A DNA stretch of 64,000 nt from Rhodospirillaceae bacterium (GTDB lineage Bacteria; Pseudomonadota; Alphaproteobacteria; Bin65). The position numbers and the translations under genes are program-made. The stretch covers positions 1 to 64,000 of the forward strand of contig WTGH01000009.1 of assembly GCA_011523655.1 (NCBI GenBank), in the 5' to 3' direction. This document shows, one piece after another, positions 43,171 to 51,021 of the stretch (positions are counted from its first letter, which is position 1; the number at the start of each line of letters is the position of its first letter). A model generated the notes under the pieces. The model was not told where the DNA came from. It did no database searches and saw only the letters and a list, made by a program, of their open reading frames with translations.

Positions 43171-43941
43171 ATGCCCGGCGACATGCTACTGGCGGAAGGC
43201 ATGACCGGCGGCTACGGCGGCGCCGATATCCTCAAAGGCGTCGACCTGGCGGTGGAGGCCGGCGAGATCGTGGCGATCATCGGCCCGAACGGCGCCGGCA
43301 AATCGACCGCGATGAAGGCGGTCTTCGGCCTGGTCCGGCTGCGCGAGGGAGAGGTCCGGTTCCGTGGCGAGGATATCGGCAGCTGCCAGCCCGACGAACT
43401 GGTCCGCAGGGGCATGGCCTATGTGCCCCAGGAGCGCAGCATCTTCCCGTCGCTCACCGTGCACGAAAATCTGGAAATGGGCGCCTTCATCCGGCGCGAC
43501 GATTTCAGCCACGTTATCGACCAGGTCTACACCCTGTTCCCGCCGCTGAAGGACAAGCGCCGCCAGCAGGCCGGCGAGCTTTCCGGCGGCCAGCGCCAGA
43601 TGGTCGCCTTCGGCCGGGCGCTGATGACCGAGCCGGCGCTTCTGCTGCTCGACGAGCCGACCGCCGGCCTGTCGCCGGTCTATATGCGCGAGATATTCGA
43701 GCGGGTGATCGCCGTGAACGAAACCGGCGTCGGCATCCTGATGGTCGAGCAGAATGCCCGCCAGGCGCTGAAGATCGCCCATCGCGGCTGTGTGCTGGCG
43801 ACCGGCGAGAACATCTTCACCGATACAGGCGAGGCGCTGCTGGCAAACCCGGAAGTGGCTGAGAGCTTTCTCGGCGGCCGCAACGGCACTCGGGACGGGG
43901 GCAGTCGCGGCGGTGGCGGCCGGAGCGGGGCCGGCGCTTGA
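43171..43941 (+). CDS. Branched-chain-type ABC transporter ATP-binding protein (LivF-like)
   Basis: A 256-residue ATPase with Walker A IIGPNGAGKSTAMKAVFGL, signature ELSGGQRQMVAFGRAL and Walker B ALLLLDEPTAGLSPV, typical of LivF. It starts one base after the LivG-like stop. The C-terminus ends in a Gly-rich tail (NGTRDGGSRGGGGRSG) that is unusual but lies outside the ATPase fold. It forms the ATPase pair with the preceding gene product. Confidence 0.9.
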   Translation: MPGDMLLAEGMTGGYGGADILKGVDLAVEAGEIVAIIGPNGAGKSTAMKAVFGLVRLREGEVRFRGEDIGSCQPDELVRRGMAYVPQERSIFPSLTVHENLEMGAFIRRDDFSHVIDQVYTLFPPLKDKRRQQAGELSGGQRQMVAFGRALMTEPALLLLDEPTAGLSPVYMREIFERVIAVNETGVGILMVEQNARQALKIAHRGCVLATGENIFTDTGEALLANPEVAESFLGGRNGTRDGGSRGGGGRSGAGA

Positions 43942-44861
43942 TCGACTTCGTCAACCAGTATCTGATCCCGGCGCTCGTCCTGGGCGGGATCTATTCGCTC
44001 GGCGCAATCGGCATCTCGCTGATCTACTCGATCCTGCGTTTCGCCCATTTCGCCCATGGCGACCTGATGGCGGCGGGCGCCTATATCGGGCTGCTCGTCG
44101 TCTGGCTGCTCGATGCCACGCCGCTCAGGGAACTGTCCGTCAACGTGCGATTGCTGATCGGCCTGCCGCTGGCCTTCGCCGGCACCGCAGCGGTCGCGAT
44201 CCTGATCGACCGCCTGTTCTACAAGCCGTTCCGGCGCGCCCGGTCGATGATCGTCGTGGTCATCGCATCGTTCGGCGTGGCGCTCATGCTGCGCTCGCTG
44301 GTCCAGCTCTTCTTCGGCGTCGACGTCAACAACTACGCCGACGGCATCCAGTTCCCGCTCAAGGAGTTCCAGCCTTTGCGCATCCTGGAGCGCCACATCT
44401 ACATCGTGGTGCTGACGGTCGTCCTCATGCTGGCCCTGCACCGTTTCCTGACCCGCACCCGGACCGGCAAGGCGATGCGCGCGATGAGCGACGACGCCGA
44501 CCTTGCCCGGGTCTCCGGTATCAACACCGAACGGGTGGTGATCTGGACCTGGATTCTCGGCGCCGGGCTGGTCGCCGTCGCCGGCGTATTCGTCGGCATG
44601 GACACGCGCCTCATCCCGACTATGGGGTGGGATATGCTGCTGCCGATGTTCGCCGCGGCGATCCTCGGCGGGCTGGGCCAGCCCTATGGCGCGATCGCCG
44701 GCGGGCTGATCATCGGCGCGATGGAGGAGCTTTCGACCTATCCGTGGATCGGCGAGGGCCCGCTGGTCCCGCCCGACTACAAGACCGCGGTCGCCTTCGC
44801 CGTCATGGTGCTGATGCTGATCTTCCGGCCCCGCGGCATCTTCCGGGGCAAGGTGCTGTAG
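43938..44861 (+). CDS. Branched-chain-type ABC permease (LivH-like)
   Basis: A 307-residue polytopic permease starting at TTG 43938, which overlaps the LivF-like stop by 4 nt. Typical LivH sequence includes GGIYSLGAIGISLIYSILRFAHFAHGDLMAAGAY and MRAMSDDADLARVSGINTERVVIWTWILG. It pairs with the LivM-like permease. The unusual TTG start is supported by the overlap and by conservation of the N-terminus. Confidence 0.88.
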   Translation: MIDFVNQYLIPALVLGGIYSLGAIGISLIYSILRFAHFAHGDLMAAGAYIGLLVVWLLDATPLRELSVNVRLLIGLPLAFAGTAAVAILIDRLFYKPFRRARSMIVVVIASFGVALMLRSLVQLFFGVDVNNYADGIQFPLKEFQPLRILERHIYIVVLTVVLMLALHRFLTRTRTGKAMRAMSDDADLARVSGINTERVVIWTWILGAGLVAVAGVFVGMDTRLIPTMGWDMLLPMFAAAILGGLGQPYGAIAGGLIIGAMEELSTYPWIGEGPLVPPDYKTAVAFAVMVLMLIFRPRGIFRGKVL

Positions 44862-45803
44862 ATGGAGATTTACGGCCTCTTCCTGTTTGCCGTCGGCTTC
44901 CTGACCATGGCGATGATCTATGCGGTCGGCAGCCTGGGCGTGAACGTCAACTGGGGCTTCACCGGCCTGTTCAACGTCGGCGTCGCCGGCTTTTTCGCGG
45001 TCGGGGCCTATTCTTCCGCGGTGCTGACCGCGCCGGAAAGCGTCAACCATATCGGCGGGTTCGGCCTGCCGGTGCCGGTCGGCATCCTCGCCGCCATGGC
45101 GCTGGCGGCCCTGGTCGCCTGGCCGGTCGGCAAGATCTGCCTGCGCCTGCGCTCTGACTACCTGGCGATCGCCACCATCGGCATCGCCGAAATCCTGCGC
45201 CTGACCGTGCGCAACTACCAGCCGATCGGCGGCGGGCCGTTCGGCGTCAACAATGTCCCGCGGCCGTTCGAATCCCTGCCCGCACCGTGGGACCAGGTCG
45301 CCTTTCTGCTGCTGGTCGTCGTCATCGTCGGCGTCATCCTGTTCCTCGTCCAGCGCGCCTGGGCGGCGCCCTGGGGCCGGGTGCTGCGCGCGATCCGCGA
45401 GAACGAGGACGCAGCGGAAGCGGCCGGCAAGGATGTCGAGAAATTCCGGCTCCAGGCCTTCATTCTCGGCTCGGCGCTGATGGGCCTGTTCGGCGCCCTG
45501 ATGGCCCATTACGTCAAGATCATCAGCCCGGAAGGCACCGAGCCATTGCTCGTCACGTTCCTGCCCTGGGTGATGCTGATCGTCGGCGGCGCGGGCAACA
45601 ACAAGGGTGCGGTTCTCGGCGCGATCCTGGTCTGGGGCCTGTGGACGATGACCGAGCTGCTGACCGGCCGGCTGCCCGACGAATGGGCCCTGCGCGTCGG
45701 CTATCTGCGCATCTTCCTGATCGGCCTGCTGCTCCAGATCGTGCTGCAGAAATTCCCCGGCGGCCTGCTCCCCGAACGCCCGCCGACGGTGCCGCGGAAT
45801 TGA
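44862..45803 (+). CDS. Branched-chain-type ABC permease (LivM-like)
   Basis: A 313-residue permease beginning at the ATG directly after the LivH stop. LivM-type sequence is seen in FTGLFNVGVAGFFAVGAYSSAVL, LRLRSDYLAIATIGIAEILRL and AIRENEDAAEAAGKDVEKFRLQAFILGSAL. It completes the membrane channel. The operon ends here with no binding protein, then a long noncoding stretch. Confidence 0.9.
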   Translation: MEIYGLFLFAVGFLTMAMIYAVGSLGVNVNWGFTGLFNVGVAGFFAVGAYSSAVLTAPESVNHIGGFGLPVPVGILAAMALAALVAWPVGKICLRLRSDYLAIATIGIAEILRLTVRNYQPIGGGPFGVNNVPRPFESLPAPWDQVAFLLLVVVIVGVILFLVQRAWAAPWGRVLRAIRENEDAAEAAGKDVEKFRLQAFILGSALMGLFGALMAHYVKIISPEGTEPLLVTFLPWVMLIVGGAGNNKGAVLGAILVWGLWTMTELLTGRLPDEWALRVGYLRIFLIGLLLQIVLQKFPGGLLPERPPTVPRN

Positions 45804-45824
45804 GGCACTGTGCGAAGCCTCCGC

Positions 45825-45845
45825 AAAGGGTTTCCTTTACGAAAA
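45825..45845 (+). repeat. Short dispersed repeat, copy 1
   Basis: The segment AAAGGGTTTCCTTTACGAAAA is the first of three related copies in this spacer; the others are at 46041-46073 (same strand) and 46731-46765 (opposite strand). The shared core is AGGGTTTCCTCTGCGAAA or a near variant. Confidence 0.55.
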
Positions 45846-45865
45846 TCAGCAGGAATGCCCGGTCC

Positions 45866-45980
45866 CTCGATACGCCCCGGATTTGATCCGGGGCTACTCG
45901 GGATGAGGGCGTGTAACAAGTCCACTCCTCATTCACCCTCACCCTGAGTAGCCCCGGATTTAATCCGGGGCGTATCGAAG
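45866..45980. repeat. Inverted pair of hairpin repeats
   Basis: Arm one (45866-45902) and arm two (45942-45980) are near-exact inverted copies. Each contains CGATACGCCCCGGAT and its own internal CCCCGGAT-n3-ATCCGGGG stem. The elements look like extragenic palindromic repeats and lie 60 nt after the LivM-like gene, where they could also stop transcription. Confidence 0.75.
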
Positions 45981-46040
45981 GGGCGAACCAGAACAGGGCA
46001 CTCCATCCAGGAGTCCACTGCGAAAGGAGCATCGGCCGAA

Positions 46041-46073
46041 TCCCCCTCCCCAAGGGTTTCCTCTGCGAAAAGG
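46041..46073 (+). repeat. Short dispersed repeat, copy 2
   Basis: Contains CCCCTCCCCAAGGG and then TTTCCTCTGCGAAAAGG. It matches the inverted copy at 46731-46765 over about 30 nt and the first copy over about 20 nt. Confidence 0.6.
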
Positions 46074-46188
46074 CGCACGGCGGGCAACGCAATCCTGCGT
46101 GCCCTTCCATCCTTGCCGCCCTGCACCCCCATACGGCGGGCTCCGCCGGTCCGGTTTCAAAATAATTCCTTTTTTTCGATAATATTCC

Positions 46189-46217
46189 TTGACACGGCAG
46201 CTTCCGCGCCCTATATC
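46189..46217 (+). promoter_or_regulatory. Near-consensus promoter without a recognised gene
   Basis: TTGACA (46189-46194) is followed by a 17-nt spacer and TATATC (46212-46217). An A/T-rich stretch directly upstream (46158-46188) could act as an UP element. No believable protein gene follows on the plus strand before 46819. Confidence 0.6.
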
Positions 46218-46730
46218 GGCCCCGTCAACGCCCGAAGTGCGCCTGCCGCGGCCGGCCGACGCTCCTCCCGAAAGAAGCGAATGAAAAAACAGGTGGGAAC
46301 CTGCCCGCTCTCCGGCCCGCCGCCGCCGGTCGGCCATCCGATCGCCCATCCAATGCGCCACCCTGCGCCATCCACTGCACCACGGGGCTTGACGGCCGGA
46401 CCCCGTCCGGTTCGACCCTCCGATTCCGCCGGGCCATCCTGCCCCCGATTTTGGCCCCGATCCTGCCCGGCGGTGCCGTCCCCGGTGTCGACCGGCGCTT
46501 CCATTCGGCCGGGATGCTGGAAAAATTCCTATCGGGATTGATTTTGCACATTTCCGAAAGGCGTCTTTCCAACGATTCCAAGGAGTTAGGGCTGCCAGGT
46601 GCAAAAAAACATGCTATTTAGAAAGGTCTGTCTAATGCCAAAAACAAAGCAATTTCAAAGACTTAGGGAAACTCAATTTGAACATTCGTTCAAAATCCGG
46701 CCGTTTTCCGGCGTCCGGCCCGTCCGGCAC

Positions 46731-46765
46731 ACCCTTTCGCAGAGGAATCCCGTTGGGGGAGGGGG
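46731..46765 (-). repeat. Short dispersed repeat, copy 3 (inverted)
   Basis: The reverse complement reads CCCCCAACGGGATTCCTCTG and continues CGAAAGGGT, matching copy 2. It lies about 55 nt downstream of the reductive dehalogenase homologue. Confidence 0.6.
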
Positions 46766-46818
46766 GGCGTCCGGGAGCGTTGACGCCTCGGAAACCGGAC
46801 CGGGGCTGCCGTAATCCG

Positions 46819-49077
46819 CTATTCCGCAGCCGCCTTGGATACGTCGGCGACGGGGTTGATCGCCGGCGCAACATAGGGGCTGGCGGTGGTTTGGTCGCCC
46901 TTTCCGCCGCCCGGCGGGGTCGCGGTGTAGTGGGCCGGGGCCGGCCCGCCGCGCTGCTTGCGCTCCCACGCTTCCGCCGGCGTCTCCAGCAGGGCCGCTG
47001 CCGCCAGCGCCGCCTTGCGGTCGACCGTATGGGGCGTCCCGGCGGCGTCGGGCGCCGGCATCATGTTGGCGTGGTAGTAGGCCATCTTCTGCTTGGCCGG
47101 ATCGACGACGCGGGACGGGTCGATGTCGCGCCGGTTGGTGCCGACCCGCGGCTCGACGGCGATATCGTCGATGATCTCGTGGTCGAACCACCATTTCTTG
47201 ACCGGATTGCGCGTGCCGTTGCCCAGCCAGTCGTCGGCCCAGGTGGCGATCGGCACCATCAGCGGCTTGAGGAACATGGCGTTGACGCCCATCCAGCTCG
47301 CCGCGCGCGTCAGAAGCGGCCCGTCGGCGTCGATCACCTTGTTGATCGGGCAGGTCTTCATGCAGCGCCCGCAGGCCGCGCCCTTCATGTTGGTCAGGCG
47401 GTAGCGGGTGCAGCGCTCGGCGTCCGGCTTCCACATCTCGTAGCCGTTGAACATCACCTTGTCGCCGAAGGGGATGGCGTCGCACGGGCATTCCCGGGCG
47501 CATTTCAGGCAGTTGTTGCAGAAATACTGGAGGCCGAAATCGATCGGCCTGTCGGGCTTGAGCGGCATGTCGGTGGTCAGCACGACCGACTTGAAGCGCG
47601 GGCCGACGAAGGGGTTGAGCACCAGTTCGCCGATCCGGCTCAATTCGCCCAGCCCGGCCCACAGGACCACCGGGATGTGCAGTACGTCGCTGTCCGCGTT
47701 GGTCTGGGAACGGGCCGGGAAGCCGAGGTCGCGGAGGAATTCGGCCATCACCCCGGCGATCGCGGCGCCGCGCAGATAGGCGCGCATGGATTGCGTACCC
47801 GAGATCCAGTCGTCGCCGCTCGCACCCTCCATGGTGTCGAAGCCCTGGTCGATCAGCATGACGACGGCGTATTTGTGGTACGGCTCGATCGGCCGGCCGT
47901 CCTCCTTGTGGGAGAACCAGGCGTAGTGCGGGATCTCGCAGATGCCGGTGAGGTCGGAGCCGAGATGGTAGGACAGCGCCTTGATCGCCCTCGAGTTCGC
48001 TTCCGGGGCATTGGCTTCCGGATCGGCCAGGGCGTCCGGGCTGTCGGTATCGACCGGCGCCGCCTCGCCGCCCTGGTGCGGCACCAGCGAGCGGATGACG
48101 CCGAGCAGGCCCTTGGACGTCGGGTGCTTGAAGGAGAAGCGCGAGCGCTCCTTCTGGGATTTCTCGCCCAGGTCGCCCTGCAGCGCGCGTTCGAAAAAGG
48201 CCGCCCGCTTCGGCACGCGCGGGACTTCGTCGTCCAGGATCAGGGTGGTCGGCCGGTCGACCCGCTTCACCTGCTCCATCGGATAGTAGCTCTCGTGGGA
48301 CGGCCGGCGCGCGCGCCGGTTGCGCTCCCGGCCCGAGGTCGCGCCGTTCCGGCCCCACCAGTAGCCCAGGCCGCGCCCGTCCCGGGACGAGGCGGCGAGC
48401 GGCCGGTCGGTCGCCAGGGCGTAGTCCGTCGTGACGACGGCGAGCGAGAAGGCGGTATCGAGATAGGGGTTGACGAGATCCCCGTTCGAGCGGACGGCGA
48501 GGCCGGCCATCACGGCGAGCCGCTCGGCGTCGGTCCGCCGGTGCCCGGCCACGTCGGCGCGGGCGGCGAAGCCCATCGCCCGGATGTGGCGCGCCACGCA
48601 GACCGCGATCTCGGCGGCCCGCATGTCCGACATCTCGCGCACTGCGGGCGCAACCCAGTCGTGGGCCGCATTGTGCGGCTCCGGCGCCCTGCCGTCTTCG
48701 ATCAGCAGCACGACGGCGTGGCTGTGGGGCAGCGCTTCCGCACCCTCCAGCCAGGCGTTCGGCGCCATTTCGCAGATGCCGACCATGGCGGCGTCCATGA
48801 AATAGGCCATGCCCTTCGCATCGCGGGCGCGGGCTTCGAGATCGTCGGGGACCGGCGCGCGGGCGGGCGCCGAATCCTGGTCGGCAGAGGCCGCGAAGAT
48901 GTCCCGGTATTTCAGCGCCGCCGCCGCCATCGGGCCGTCGCCGGCCGTGTCATGCAGGCCCGCGCGGCGCGGCCGGTCCCGTTCCGCGGCCAGGATCGCG
49001 TCGTCCCGGGGCAGTGTCTCCAGCGGATAGGTGCCGAGCGAGAAGTCGCGGTCCCTGGAGCGGGGGTGAAGAAGCAT
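46819..49077 (-). CDS. Soluble-type reductive dehalogenase homologue
   Basis: A 752-residue protein of the reductive dehalogenase family, which uses a corrinoid and two 4Fe-4S clusters to remove halogens. Cluster cysteines are C520, C523, C526 and C530, and C556, C569, C572 and C576 (CGRCMKTCP). The corrinoid-binding half is repeated: residues 92-228 (VGICEMAPNAW, VVTTDYALATDRPL) align with 366-511 (TGICEIPHYAW, VVLTTDMPLKPDRPI), only the second leading into the clusters. There is no TAT signal and no membrane anchor gene, so it is cytoplasmic, unlike respiratory enzymes. A VOC protein gene precedes it. The substrate is unknown. Confidence 0.85.
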   Translation of the reverse strand: MLLHPRSRDRDFSLGTYPLETLPRDDAILAAERDRPRRAGLHDTAGDGPMAAAALKYRDIFAASADQDSAPARAPVPDDLEARARDAKGMAYFMDAAMVGICEMAPNAWLEGAEALPHSHAVVLLIEDGRAPEPHNAAHDWVAPAVREMSDMRAAEIAVCVARHIRAMGFAARADVAGHRRTDAERLAVMAGLAVRSNGDLVNPYLDTAFSLAVVTTDYALATDRPLAASSRDGRGLGYWWGRNGATSGRERNRRARRPSHESYYPMEQVKRVDRPTTLILDDEVPRVPKRAAFFERALQGDLGEKSQKERSRFSFKHPTSKGLLGVIRSLVPHQGGEAAPVDTDSPDALADPEANAPEANSRAIKALSYHLGSDLTGICEIPHYAWFSHKEDGRPIEPYHKYAVVMLIDQGFDTMEGASGDDWISGTQSMRAYLRGAAIAGVMAEFLRDLGFPARSQTNADSDVLHIPVVLWAGLGELSRIGELVLNPFVGPRFKSVVLTTDMPLKPDRPIDFGLQYFCNNCLKCARECPCDAIPFGDKVMFNGYEMWKPDAERCTRYRLTNMKGAACGRCMKTCPINKVIDADGPLLTRAASWMGVNAMFLKPLMVPIATWADDWLGNGTRNPVKKWWFDHEIIDDIAVEPRVGTNRRDIDPSRVVDPAKQKMAYYHANMMPAPDAAGTPHTVDRKAALAAAALLETPAEAWERKQRGGPAPAHYTATPPGGGKGDQTTASPYVAPAINPVADVSKAAAE

Positions 49078-49145
49078 GGCGAAACTCCCTTGTCGCCGGA
49101 CGTTCTAGCCGCCCGGCGCGGCCCTGTCATGCGATGCAGGATGCA

Positions 49146-49703
49146 CTAGGCCGCCGCGGCGCGCTTTTCCTCGGTCCAGGCGTCGAGCTTGTTGCGCGCG
49201 CTGGCCCGGGCATGGGCGATATAGTCCGCTTCCTCTTCCGCCAGCTCGTGGGTCAGCTCCAGGCGGTAGCCGTTCGGGTCGAAGAAATAGATCGACTGGA
49301 CGAACTTGTGGTCCGTCGGGCCGATGACGTGGACTCCGTGGGCCTCGAGCCGGCTCTTGGCCTGGAGCACCTCGTCGACCGAATTCATGTGCAGCGCCAT
49401 GTGGTTGCACCAGGAGGGCGTGTTCGGCGACAGGTCGGCGGCCTGGTTGTCGCCCAGGTCGAAGAAGGCGACCGCGGAGCCGTCCGGCATGCCGAAGAAG
49501 AGATGGACGTAGGGATCGCACTGTCCGGTCGAGGGCACGCTGTCCGCCCGGATGACGTGGATCAGCGGCAGGCCCAGGATATCCTCGTAGAACCGGCGGG
49601 TTTCCTCGCCGTCGCGGCATTTGTAGGCCCAGTGATGCAGCCGCTCGATCGGCGGCATGTCCGGCATGTTGCTGGTTGCCGGGCTCGTCTTCGGCATGGT
49701 CAT
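49146..49703 (-). CDS. VOC-family (glyoxalase/extradiol dioxygenase fold) protein
   Basis: A 185-residue VOC protein with HHWAYKCRDGEETRRFYEDILGLPL at the N-terminus, CNHMALHMNSVDEVL in the middle and IYFFDPNGYRLELTHE at the end, the positions of the usual metal ligands. Members are glyoxalases, extradiol dioxygenases or related enzymes. The start at 49703 is supported by AGGAG 9 nt upstream. It lies 68 nt before the reductive dehalogenase homologue on the same strand, which suggests action on the same halogenated aromatic; this is inference. Confidence 0.85.
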   Translation of the reverse strand: MTMPKTSPATSNMPDMPPIERLHHWAYKCRDGEETRRFYEDILGLPLIHVIRADSVPSTGQCDPYVHLFFGMPDGSAVAFFDLGDNQAADLSPNTPSWCNHMALHMNSVDEVLQAKSRLEAHGVHVIGPTDHKFVQSIYFFDPNGYRLELTHELAEEEADYIAHARASARNKLDAWTEEKRAAAA

Positions 49704-49960
49704 GGCAGGCACTCCTGCATTGCAGCGTCCAGTATGCCCCAAATTCCTTTCTTTGACCAAGGGTGCGCCGCCGCGCAGGCCTGCATGGCCGGGGTGCGAA
49801 AATGTCCTTACGGACGGCCGCCGGGCGGCGGGGCGGAATTGCCTCCGCGGCGATGTCGATGCTATTCGAAAGCGATCGCATCCGGGCGCCCTGTCGCGAC
49901 GCGTCTGCAGGCGCCCGCCCTGTCCCGGAAACCCATGACGATCAAGCGCGGCAGTCGGTA

Positions 49961-50359
49961 ATGGACCGGGAATCGGGCCGATCCGGAATAAGCCCCCGGC
50001 GGGCCGTATGGTTTGCCGTCGGCATCGCGGCGCTCGCGCTTGCCGCGCTGGGCGCAGCGCTGCCGCTGCTGCCGACGACGCCGTTTCTTCTGGTCGCTGC
50101 CTACGCCTTCGCCCGGTCCTCGAAGCGCTGGCATGCCTGGCTGCATTCCCATCGGGTGTTCGGGCCGCTCATCAGGGACTGGCGCGAGCACCGCGCCATC
50201 CACAGGCGCGCCAAGATCGTCGGCGTCGCCTCGATGGTCGCGGTCCTCGCGATATCGGTGGCGGCGGAGGTCGATCCGGTCATCCTGGCGGTGCAGGCGG
50301 TCGTCCTGAGCGCATCGGCGGCCTTCGTGCTGTCGCGGCCGTCGCCGCCGGACCGCTGA
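49961..50359 (+). CDS. DUF454 (YbaN-type) inner-membrane protein
   Basis: A 132-residue membrane protein. The signature LPLLPTTPFLLVAAYAFARSS and WLHSHRVFGPLIRDWREHRAIH identify DUF454, whose function is not known. Three hydrophobic segments are visible. The ATG at 49961 is chosen by family length; no clear ribosome binding site is visible. The next gene on this strand is a thioesterase. Confidence 0.88.
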   Translation: MDRESGRSGISPRRAVWFAVGIAALALAALGAALPLLPTTPFLLVAAYAFARSSKRWHAWLHSHRVFGPLIRDWREHRAIHRRAKIVGVASMVAVLAISVAAEVDPVILAVQAVVLSASAAFVLSRPSPPDR

Positions 50360-50537
50360 AGCGGCGCCCGGCCGGAGCGGCACGGGTGCGCTTTCCGGCC
50401 GGTCCCAGCATTCCGGGTAATTATCCCGAAAATTCAGGCGATTGATTCAACGGGCTCCGGCTTGGCGACGGCCGGCCGATCGCGTATGTGTCGGCGCCGT
50501 GGCGGTGCGAGGGTGCGTTGGGCAAAGGTGTGGGCCG

Positions 50538-50957
50538 ATGCGGGAATACCGGACTGAAATCACCGTGGAATGGGCGCATTGCGATGCGGCCGGGATTGTC
50601 TTCTACCCCTGGTTCTACACCTGGTTCGACCAGGCGACCGAGCGGCTGTTCTCCGCCAACGCGCTGTCCTATTCCGAGATGGAGCGCGACTTCGGCGTCA
50701 GCGGCATGCCGTTGCTGGAGACCGGCGCGACCTTCCGCAACGCCTGCCGGCTCGGCAACCGCCTGACGATGGCGAGCCATGTCAGCGAATGGGGCGGCAA
50801 GACCTTCACCGTCAGCCACGCGCTGACCCACGCCGATGGCCGCCCGGCGCTGGAAGGCTTCGAGAAGCGCGTCTGGGTGACTCCGGCGCCCGACCGCCCG
50901 GCCGGCATCAGGGCCGTCCCCGTCCCCGAAGAGGCCAGGGCGCGGTTCGTCGACTAG
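50538..50957 (+). CDS. 4-hydroxybenzoyl-CoA-type thioesterase
   Basis: A 139-residue hot-dog-fold thioesterase. The catalytic motif EWAHCDAAGIVFYPWFYTWFD carries the conserved aspartate D16. Such enzymes hydrolyse aromatic or acyl-CoA thioesters. The upstream in-frame sequence (50442-50537) looks noncoding, so the ATG at 50538 is taken. The neighbourhood offers no clear pathway; a role in aromatic acyl-CoA breakdown is possible. Confidence 0.88.
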   Translation: MREYRTEITVEWAHCDAAGIVFYPWFYTWFDQATERLFSANALSYSEMERDFGVSGMPLLETGATFRNACRLGNRLTMASHVSEWGGKTFTVSHALTHADGRPALEGFEKRVWVTPAPDRPAGIRAVPVPEEARARFVD

Positions 50958-51021
50958 GGCCTGTCCGTTTCTTTCGATTTCGCAATCAGCCGGTTGCAAA
51001 ACCGTGGGGGACGTCGGCCGG

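Larger units (their letters stand above)
45804..46818. other. About 1 kb without a convincing protein gene
   Basis: Several open frames cross this stretch on both strands, but all have unlikely composition and none resembles a known family. It contains an inverted pair of hairpins (45866-45980), three copies of a shorter repeat, a near-consensus promoter (46189-46217) and a lower-GC part (46545-46695). A GAAC-N4-GTTC palindrome lies near 46680-46691. An unannotated small RNA is possible; no known RNA family was recognised. Confidence 0.6.

Noticed and set aside
46281..46541. Plus-strand frame beginning MKKQVGTCPLSG downstream of the orphan promoter
   Set aside because: It is a Pro/Arg/Ser-rich sequence without resemblance to known proteins and lacks a ribosome binding site; treated as noncoding.
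45960..46604. Minus-strand frame of about 214 codons in the 1-kb spacer
   Set aside because: It crosses the repeats, is rich in Gly and Arg, and resembles no family; it is likely a product of GC-rich repeats.
46680..46691. GAAC-N4-GTTC as a LexA box
   Set aside because: This form is used by Gram-positive LexA; alphaproteobacterial LexA sites are direct GTTC repeats, and no SOS gene is adjacent.
46819..49077. Respiratory reductive dehalogenase (organohalide respiration)
   Set aside because: There is no TAT signal and no RdhB-type membrane anchor gene, so a soluble catabolic role is more likely.
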